5,327 nt of DNA from a bacterium (lineage in GTDB: Bacteria; Verrucomicrobiota; Verrucomicrobiae; Limisphaerales; J093): NCBI GenBank assembly GCA_021839785.1, contig JAKCAB010000206.1:1-5327 (forward strand), read 5' to 3'. The position numbers and the translations under genes are program-made. The notes below the pieces were generated by a model, which was not told the DNA's origin, ran no database searches, and was given only the letters and a program-made list of their open reading frames with translations. Positions 1 through 5,327 of this stretch are shown in pieces (positions within the stretch are counted from its first letter, which is position 1; the number at the start of each line of letters is the position of its first letter).

Positions 1-73
1 AAACGATGCAGTCGAAATGGGGAGCGCAGGCCGCTGGCCTGCAATGTTCGGCGGCCCGCCGAACACATCGTTT
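1..73. repeat. Nested inverted repeats: outer 8-bp pair enclosing two GC-rich hairpins
   Basis: The first eight bases (AAACGATG) are the exact reverse complement of positions 66-73 (CATCGTTT). Between them lie two perfect hairpins. One is at 26-42, with arms GCAGGCC and GGCCTGC around a 3-nt loop. The other is at 45-65, with arms TGTTCGGCG and CGCCGAACA around a 3-nt loop. Folded, this would give a closing stem and two side hairpins, like a three-way junction. The outer stem starts at the first base of the window, so the element may extend further left. There is no T-run beside either hairpin, so an ordinary intrinsic terminator is not supported. It could be a dispersed palindromic (REP/BIME-like) repeat or a structured RNA; the window cannot decide which. 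Confidence 0.6.
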
Positions 74-122
74 CCCGGCTTCTTGGCTCACCGTTTGGAA
101 ACGCGTCGGTTTGAGGCTCGAA

Positions 123-163
123 GTCGTCGCCGAGCCGGCGACGGCGGCACGCGGGCCGCGTGC
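123..163. repeat. Two adjacent GC-rich hairpins
   Basis: Positions 123-145 form a 10-bp stem: eight perfect pairs at 125-132/136-143, then one G-U wobble and one further G-C pair, around loop AGC. One base later, 147-163 forms a second perfect hairpin with arms GCACGCG and CGCGTGC and a 3-nt loop. Together with the hairpins at 26-65, this makes two closely spaced hairpin pairs within 163 bases, downstream of the stop of the minus-strand ATPase gene. They could help end that transcript or block 3' exonucleases, but no U-tract follows on either strand. They are best read as part of the same intergenic repeat cluster. Confidence 0.5.
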
Positions 164-296
164 GGTCCCCTCCAACTGCGGCGTTCGGCTAAGCGGTCAA
201 GCCATCAAAGCTCGCTCACTCCGTAGGTAAACACTCCGGCGACGCCAACCCCTTTTCCATCGGTGTCGATCTGGGGTTCAACGGCGGAATCGGGCG
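164..296. other. Non-coding stretch downstream of the ATPase gene
   Basis: No convincing gene is seen here. The heptamer CACTCCG occurs twice, at 217-223 and 232-238, as a 15-base-spaced direct repeat. On the minus strand an open frame of 31 codons runs from a TTG at 300-298, overlapping the ATPase stop codon, to a TGA at 207-205. Its predicted tail reads FTYGVSEL. Its third-codon-position GC is lower than in the neighbouring genes and it has no recognisable motif, so I do not call it as a gene. Confidence 0.4.
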
Positions 297-2627
297 TCAA
301 TTCCGCGCCGTCGCCGGGCCGCCGCCGAAGAGCAGCCGCAGGCTGTTCAAGACCACGATCACCGTGCTGCCTTCGTGGCCCACCACGCCGATCGTCAGCG
401 GAATCGCGCCGAACAGCGCACAGCCGACCAGCACCATCACCGTGCCGAGCGACACGAACAGGTTCTGCCGGATCACGCGGCGGGCGCGCTGGCTAAGCCG
501 GTAGGCGGCGAGGAAGTTTTCCAGCCGGTCGTGCATCAACACGATCTCCGCCTGTTCGAGCGCCGCGTCGGACCCGCGCGCGCCCATCGCCACGCCCACG
601 TGCGCCACCGCCAGGCTGGGCGCGTCGTTCACGCCGTCGCCGATCATCGCGACCTTCCGGCCCTGCGCGACGAGTTCGCGGATCGCGCCGACCTTTTGCT
701 CGGGCTTCAATTCGGCGCGCACGTCCTCGAGGGCCAATGCCGACTTCAGGGTCGCGGCGGCGGGCGCGCGGTCGCCGGTCAACACCACCGTGTGCACGCC
801 GCTTTGCCGCAAATCCTCGATCAGCCCTTGCGCCACCGGCCGAATGTCGTCCCGCAACAAGACGCGTCCGCGCAATTCGCCGGCGGCGAGCCAAACCTCG
901 GAATGGCCGGCGTCGGCGGCGCTGTCTCCGCCCACCTTGAGCGCGCCGAACGAACGCTCGATCCACTCGCGCCGTCCCAGCGCCGCGCGGCCCCCGTTCC
1001 ATTCCGCCTGGATGCCCAGCCCGGTCACGGACTCGAAGTGCTCCAGTTCCAGCGGCGCGAGGCCTTGCTGCTTGCCGTGCCGCGTGATCGCGCGCGCCAG
1101 CGGATGCGTGGACAGCCGTTCGAGCGAAAAGGCGAGTTGCGCCACCTCGCGTTCGCGGCCAGGCGGGAAGCTGTCCACCCGCTCGACCCGCAGGTCGCCG
1201 GTGGTGAGCGTGCCGGTCTTGTCCATCGCGGCGACGTCCACCTCCGCGAGTTTTTCCACCGCGGCGCCGCCCCGGAAGAGCACGCCGCGCCGCGCGCCCC
1301 ACGCGATGGCGGCGAGCACCGCGGACGGAATCGAGAGCACCAGCGCGCAGGGCGAGGCGACCACCAGCAGCGTCATCGCGTGGTAAAACGCGGTGTGGGC
1401 CGGATTCGCCGCGGTGAACGCCGGGAAGCCCAGGCCCAGCCACCAGACGAAGAACATCGCCACCGTCAGGCCGAGCGCGCCGTAGGTGTAACCGGTGCCG
1501 AACTTGTCGGTGAAGCGCTGCGACGGCGCCTTGAGGTGCTGCGCCTCGCGGATCAGGCGGATGATCTTTTCGAGCGCGCTTTCCTCGACCGGGCGCAGGA
1601 CGGTCGCCTCGACGGCGCCCCAAAGATTCATCGTGCCGGCCAGCAAGCTGTCGCCCACGCCTTTCTCGACCGGGAGCGCTTCGCCGGTGAGGTTGGATTC
1701 GTCGGCCGCGGTCTTGCCTTTCACCACTTCGGCATCCACCGGAAACTGCGCGCCCGGTTTGATGACGATGCGGTGCCCCGGCCGCAAGCGGTTCACCGGC
1801 ACCTCGATTTCGTGCCCGTCCGGCCCGATCAGGAACGCCACCTTCGGCGCATCGCGGAACAGCGACTTGATCTCGCGTTGCGTCCGGCCCAGCGCGTAAT
1901 GCTCGAGGCCGCCCGAGAGCGAAAACAGGAACAACAGCACGCCGCCTTCGTCCCACTTGCCGATGCTGGCGCTGCCCAACGCCACCGCGAGCATGAGGAA
2001 ATGCACGTCCAGCACGCGGTGTTGCAGGCGCTCCCAGACCTCCACCACGGCAAACCAGCCGCCGGCCAAATACGCGGCCACGTGGAAGGCGATGGCCGTC
2101 GGGCGGTCGCCCAGCAGCCAGGCCGCCAGCGCCATCGTGCCGCACAACCCGGCCGCCAGGAGCTGCCATTTCCATTCGTTGAGTTCGTGCTCGTCCTCGG
2201 GCAGTTCGACTTCGCGCGGCACGACCTTGGGCAAGGCAAACGTCCGCCAGCGCCAGAAATGGGGCGCGGTCGGGCAGGTCACGCGCGCGATCGTGGTTTG
2301 CGGTCCCTCCTGGCGGACGATCAGCCGGTTGCGCTCCTCGGCCACGGGCGGGGTCTCGCAGTGCGAACAATCGGCGTCGCCGGCGAGGAGGCAGCACAAG
2401 CTGCGGCCCTCCGCGTCCTTGGCGGCCTGCATGGAACCCGCGATGCGGCGTTCGAGGGCCGCGTCGTCCACGCGCCCCAGCGTGGCGAAGGAAACCTTCT
2501 GTTCCTCACGATGAATGGTGACGGCCTCCAACGCCGGCTCCTCGGCGAACGCCACGGCCACCGTTCGCACCAGGCAGCGGCCTGGGGGCGGCGACGTTTC
2601 CCGTTTGCAGTTCGGCGTTGAATTCAT
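297..2627 (-). CDS. Heavy-metal-translocating P-type ATPase, P1B-4-like
   Basis: A 776-residue inner-membrane pump that would use ATP to export a divalent transition metal. Visible motifs in order: a TGE actuator loop at 314-316; the metal-binding transmembrane motif SPC at 425-427; the phosphorylation site DKTGT at 469-473; the nucleotide-domain HP at 508-509; TGD at 617-619; the hinge GDGVNDAP at 663-670; and HEGS at 751-754 followed by NSLRLL in the last helix. SPC together with HEG(S/G)T is characteristic of the P1B-4 group (CoaT/CtpD-like; Co, Zn or Fe), whereas ZntA/CadA pumps normally have CPC. Hydrophobic segments near 154-172, 175-196, 207-221, 227-243, 378-400, 413-443, 722-740 and 742-766 suggest eight membrane helices. 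The first ~150 residues lack the usual GMxCxxC domain and instead carry Cys 78, 79, 87 and 90. The ATG at 2627 was chosen although its ribosome-binding site is weak. A TTG at 2708 would add 27 residues unlike the family, and GTG codons about 20 codons downstream are also possible. The metal is inferred, not shown. Confidence 0.93.
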   Translation of the reverse strand: MNSTPNCKRETSPPPGRCLVRTVAVAFAEEPALEAVTIHREEQKVSFATLGRVDDAALERRIAGSMQAAKDAEGRSLCCLLAGDADCSHCETPPVAEERNRLIVRQEGPQTTIARVTCPTAPHFWRWRTFALPKVVPREVELPEDEHELNEWKWQLLAAGLCGTMALAAWLLGDRPTAIAFHVAAYLAGGWFAVVEVWERLQHRVLDVHFLMLAVALGSASIGKWDEGGVLLFLFSLSGGLEHYALGRTQREIKSLFRDAPKVAFLIGPDGHEIEVPVNRLRPGHRIVIKPGAQFPVDAEVVKGKTAADESNLTGEALPVEKGVGDSLLAGTMNLWGAVEATVLRPVEESALEKIIRLIREAQHLKAPSQRFTDKFGTGYTYGALGLTVAMFFVWWLGLGFPAFTAANPAHTAFYHAMTLLVVASPCALVLSIPSAVLAAIAWGARRGVLFRGGAAVEKLAEVDVAAMDKTGTLTTGDLRVERVDSFPPGREREVAQLAFSLERLSTHPLARAITRHGKQQGLAPLELEHFESVTGLGIQAEWNGGRAALGRREWIERSFGALKVGGDSAADAGHSEVWLAAGELRGRVLLRDDIRPVAQGLIEDLRQSGVHTVVLTGDRAPAAATLKSALALEDVRAELKPEQKVGAIRELVAQGRKVAMIGDGVNDAPSLAVAHVGVAMGARGSDAALEQAEIVLMHDRLENFLAAYRLSQRARRVIRQNLFVSLGTVMVLVGCALFGAIPLTIGVVGHEGSTVIVVLNSLRLLFGGGPATARN

Positions 2628-2633
2628 GTTCGG

Positions 2634-2649
2634 AAGCCCGTTTGGGCTT
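2634..2649. promoter_or_regulatory. Short perfect hairpin/palindrome upstream of the ATPase start
   Basis: AAGCCC at 2634-2639 and GGGCTT at 2644-2649 are exact reverse complements around a 4-nt spacer (GTTT). The element lies six bases upstream of the ATPase ATG, inside the 131-bp divergent gap between the ATPase and maf. In the ATPase mRNA it would form a hairpin next to the ribosome-binding region; in DNA it could be an operator half-site pair. A 6-bp arm can occur by chance in GC-rich DNA. No clear -35/-10 pair is visible in the gap on either strand. Confidence 0.25.
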
Positions 2650-2758
2650 GCTGGACTGTGCCCTCGTCGAGGCTGACAGACAAGCGCCAGGGCCGGACAC
2701 CGCCGCAAACTGCCCCCGCCGACTGGCCAGGCCGGGCAAATTGCGGCATCGTTGGGGC

Positions 2759-3334
2759 GTGTCGTTGCCGCGCATCGTGCTCGCCTCCGCTTCGCCGCGC
2801 CGCCAGGAACTGCTCCGGCAGTGCGGCGTGGAATTCGATGCCGTGCCCGCGGTGGTTCCGGAACTTCACGACGAGGCGCTGACCGCGCGCGAACTCAGCC
2901 TGCTCAACGCCCATCGCAAGACCCGCGCCGTGGCCAAGCGCTATCCCGACCGCGTCGTCTTGGGCGCGGACACGCTGGTGGCCCGCGACACCCGCCTTTA
3001 CGGCAAGCCGACCGATCTGGCGGACGCCCGCCGGATGCTCGCCGAGTTGGCCGGCCGGACGCATCAGGTGGTCACTGGCGTCTGCCTGCTGCGCTGGCGC
3101 GGCTACTGCGAGCGGTTGTTCGCGGAAACCACCGACGTGACCTTCCGCGCCCTCGACCGGGCGCAAATCGACGCTTACCTGGCGCGGATCGACCCGCTCG
3201 ACAAAGCAGGCGCTTACGCGATTCAGGATCACGGCGACCGCCTCGTGGCGGAAATCGTCGGCTCGTACTCGAACGTGGTCGGCCTGCCGGTCGAGCAGGT
3301 GCTGGAAGTGCTGCGCGGCTGGGAGACGCTGTAA
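2759..3334 (+). CDS. maf: Maf-family nucleoside triphosphate pyrophosphatase (YhdE-like)
   Basis: A 191-residue cytoplasmic protein, the normal length for Maf. Family members hydrolyse non-canonical or selected NTPs (the YhdE branch acts on dTTP/UTP) to the monophosphate plus pyrophosphate, and have been linked to septum inhibition. The signature ASASPRRQELL is at residues 9-19, with the phosphate-binding SPRR. GADTLV at 69-74 holds the acidic Asp71, followed by GKP at 82-84, THQVVTG at 101-107, DVTFR at 126-130, DKAGAYAIQ at 148-156 and VVGLPVE at 173-179. The KAGAY-IQ block favours the YhdE (dTTP/UTP) type over the YceF type. The start is uncertain: GTG 2759 and TTG 2765 are both plausible. 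TTG 2765 gives the canonical MPRIVLAS beginning and has GGGG at 2754-2757 at a suitable distance. An upstream TTG at 2618 would add an Arg-rich, non-conserved 47-residue extension overlapping the divergent ATPase gene and is unlikely. The gene is divergent from the ATPase and followed on the same strand by the yjbQ-like gene. Confidence 0.93.
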   Translation: MSLPRIVLASASPRRQELLRQCGVEFDAVPAVVPELHDEALTARELSLLNAHRKTRAVAKRYPDRVVLGADTLVARDTRLYGKPTDLADARRMLAELAGRTHQVVTGVCLLRWRGYCERLFAETTDVTFRALDRAQIDAYLARIDPLDKAGAYAIQDHGDRLVAEIVGSYSNVVGLPVEQVLEVLRGWETL

Positions 3335-3448
3335 TTGCCGCGCGGCGGTCACGTCGGCCCGACACAGCCGACCGGCCACGCTCGCGAAAACCGTCAGCGG
3401 CGCCAGCCGGGACTTGTGGATGCCGGCAGTTCAGCGTACCGAGACGCC

Positions 3449-3868
<420 letters not shown>

Positions 3869-3949
3869 GGCTCTCATCGAGCGGCACCAGGCGCTGGTCG
3901 CCGCGGCTTTGGGTTTCCCGGTCGGTGGCGGCGGTGTACAACCCGCGCG

Positions 3950-5327
3950 GTGAACGCATGCGTTTTCACTCGCCTCCGCAGGAGGAGCGCTTGGGCGACT
4001 TTGGGTTGGCTGGCGAGCTTCGCCATCGTTTGCGGCTGGAGCGGATTGAGCGTAATGGTCACAGGCGCCGCGCCGGCGGTTCCGCGTCCCGCCGTGCTCG
4101 CGGCGGATGCCTTCCGGCACTACGTGGAGACCTTCAACGCAAACGACCGCGAACTCTACCGGCAGTTCATCCCCAACGCCGCGGCCTGGGATTTCCTCAA
4201 AACCAACGTCCCGCTGTTCGAGTGTCCCGACCAAGACCTCGAAGAAATCTACTATTTCCGCTGGTGGACGTTCCGAAAGCACATCAAACAAACCCCCGAC
4301 GGCTTCATCGTCACCGAGTTCCTGCCGCCCGTCGGCTGGGCCGGGAAATACAATTCCATCGACTGCGCCGCGGGCCACCATTTGCGGGAAGGCCGGTGGT
4401 TGAACGATCCGCAGTACCTGGACGATTACTCCCGGTTCTGGTTTCGCGGTGGCGGCGAGCCCCGGCGCTACAGCTTCTGGGCGGCCGACGCGATCTGGCA
4501 ACGCGCCCTGGTCACGGGCGACGACCCGTTGGCCAAGGACTTGTTGCCCGACCTCGTGCGCAATTACGAAGCGTGGGAGCAGGATCACCGCGATGCCAGC
4601 GGCCTTTACTGGCAGGCCGACGGCAACGACGGCATGGAAGTCTCGATCAGCGGCGCCCTCCAGCCCCAGGCCCAAGGCTATCGCGCCACGATCAACTCCT
4701 ATCAATACGGTGACGCGCTGGCCATCGCCGCCATCGCCGAACGGGCGGGACAGCATGAATTGGCCGCGCGTTTCCGGGCCAAGGCCGCCGAGATCAAACG
4801 ACTCGTCCAGGAGAAACTCTGGGATGCGGAAGCCCAGTTCTTCAAGGTCCTGCCGCGCGGCGAGAACCCACGCCTTTCCGACGCCCGCGAGGAGCACGGC
4901 TTCACGCCCTGGTACTTCGATTTGCCCGACCCGGACAAGAGTGTGGCGTGGAAGCAACTGATGGACCCGCACGGCTTCTACGCCCCGTTTGGGCCGACGA
5001 CCGCCGAGCAGCGCCATCCGAAGTTCGCCGTGTCCTACCAGGGCCACGAATGCCAGTGGAACGGTCCGAGTTGGCCGTACGCCACCGCCGTCACCCTGAC
5101 GGCTTTGGCGAATCTCTTGAACGACTACCCGCAAGACGGGGTCACCCGACGGGATTACTTCGACCTCCTGAAGATCTACGCCAAGTCCCATCGTTTGAAA
5201 CTCGCCGACGGCCGCGCGGTGCCGTGGATCGACGAGAACCTCAATCCCTTCACCGGCGACTGGATTGCCCGTACGCGCCTCAGCCGATGGCAGAAGGGCA
5301 CGTGGGATCCGGGCAAAGGCGAGATCG
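3950..5327 (+). CDS. Secreted GH63/MGH1-like glycoside hydrolase, 5' part (runs off window)
   Basis: An open frame without a stop through the window end gives at least 459 residues. From GTG 3950 the protein starts with a classic signal peptide: basic RLRRR at residues 8-12, a hydrophobic core from about 14 to 37, and a small-residue cleavage region near TGAAPA at 38-43. It should therefore be exported. The rest is rich in Trp, Tyr and Asp and has the repeated-helix look of an (alpha/alpha)6-barrel hydrolase of the GH63/GH37/MGH1-like group. Landmarks are YYFRWWTFRKH at 101-111, AGHHLREGRW at 141-150, FWFRGGGEPRRYSFWAAD at 163-180, DGNDGME at 224-230, ECQWNGPSWPYATA at 367-380 and DENLNPFTGDW at 428-438. 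By analogy with GH63-type enzymes, Asp224 or Asp227 may be the general acid and Glu429 (in E-N-x-x-P-x-T-G) the general base. Substrate is unknown; alpha-linked oligosaccharides are a reasonable guess. The C-terminus, probably including further domains, is missing. The frame is continuous with the one following the yjbQ stop, so the start rests on the signal peptide; no strong ribosome-binding site precedes 3950. Confidence 0.82.
   Translation, partial: MNACVFTRLRRRSAWATLGWLASFAIVCGWSGLSVMVTGAAPAVPRPAVLAADAFRHYVETFNANDRELYRQFIPNAAAWDFLKTNVPLFECPDQDLEEIYYFRWWTFRKHIKQTPDGFIVTEFLPPVGWAGKYNSIDCAAGHHLREGRWLNDPQYLDDYSRFWFRGGGEPRRYSFWAADAIWQRALVTGDDPLAKDLLPDLVRNYEAWEQDHRDASGLYWQADGNDGMEVSISGALQPQAQGYRATINSYQYGDALAIAAIAERAGQHELAARFRAKAAEIKRLVQEKLWDAEAQFFKVLPRGENPRLSDAREEHGFTPWYFDLPDPDKSVAWKQLMDPHGFYAPFGPTTAEQRHPKFAVSYQGHECQWNGPSWPYATAVTLTALANLLNDYPQDGVTRRDYFDLLKIYAKSHRLKLADGRAVPWIDENLNPFTGDWIARTRLSRWQKGTWDPGKGEI

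Noticed and set aside
6..230. Small plus-strand frames of 69-74 codons in the repeat region
   Set aside because: They read through perfect hairpins, are Arg/Ala-rich and have no clear ribosome-binding site or family motif.
493..2397. A 634-codon minus-strand frame inside the ATPase gene
   Set aside because: It is a frame-shifted reading of the same strand with an extreme Arg/Gly/Ala composition, while the ATPase frame contains every expected motif.
375..2621. A 748-codon open frame on the plus strand, antisense to the ATPase
   Set aside because: It lies entirely opposite a gene with all P-type ATPase motifs. Its translation is rich in Arg, His and Gln with no domain, as expected from the complement of GC3-biased codons.
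2618..2758. N-terminal extension of maf from TTG 2618
   Set aside because: The extra 47 residues have no similarity to Maf and would overlap the divergent ATPase gene. The Maf fold begins at about residue 48-50 of that frame.
3886..3898. ACCAG-GCG-CTGGT hairpin between yjbQ and the hydrolase gene as a terminator
   Set aside because: The stem is only 5 bp and no T-run follows, so it is within chance expectation for GC-rich DNA.

Overview
The window is GC-rich bacterial DNA with a strong G/C bias at third codon positions. It most resembles a Verrucomicrobiota-type (or related PVC-group) chromosome. That placement is an inference from the general look of the encoded proteins, the use of GTG/TTG starts and the structured intergenic DNA; no rRNA or other taxonomic marker is present. 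I see no prophage, CRISPR array, transposase, tRNA or defence genes.

Layout: positions 1-296 contain no convincing gene. The first 163 bases are packed with perfect inverted repeats: an outer 8-bp pair enclosing two hairpins, then two more hairpins back to back. This looks like a structured intergenic repeat or an RNA-like element. Positions 297-2627 (minus strand) encode a complete heavy-metal P1B-type ATPase. It has the SPC transmembrane motif and a terminal HEGS motif, typical of the P1B-4 (Co/Zn/Fe-type) group, and an N-terminal Cys cluster in place of a CxxC heavy-metal-associated domain. A 131-bp divergent intergenic region follows, with a short perfect hairpin just upstream of the ATPase start.

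Three genes then run rightward: a Maf-family nucleotide pyrophosphatase (2759-3334), a YjbQ/UPF0047 protein (3449-3868) and the 5' part of a large secreted glycoside hydrolase of the GH63/MGH1-like alpha-toroid type (3950 to beyond the end). The last gene runs off the window and has a clear N-terminal signal peptide starting at a GTG codon.

How they fit together: the ATPase exports metal and is transcribed away from the others. Maf and YjbQ are small conserved housekeeping-type enzymes, and the hydrolase acts outside the cytoplasm. The three rightward genes could share a transcript (gaps of 114 and 81 bp), but nothing shows a common pathway. Apart from the repeat cluster and the ATPase N-terminus, this is an ordinary chromosomal region; I do not see a clear new multi-gene system.
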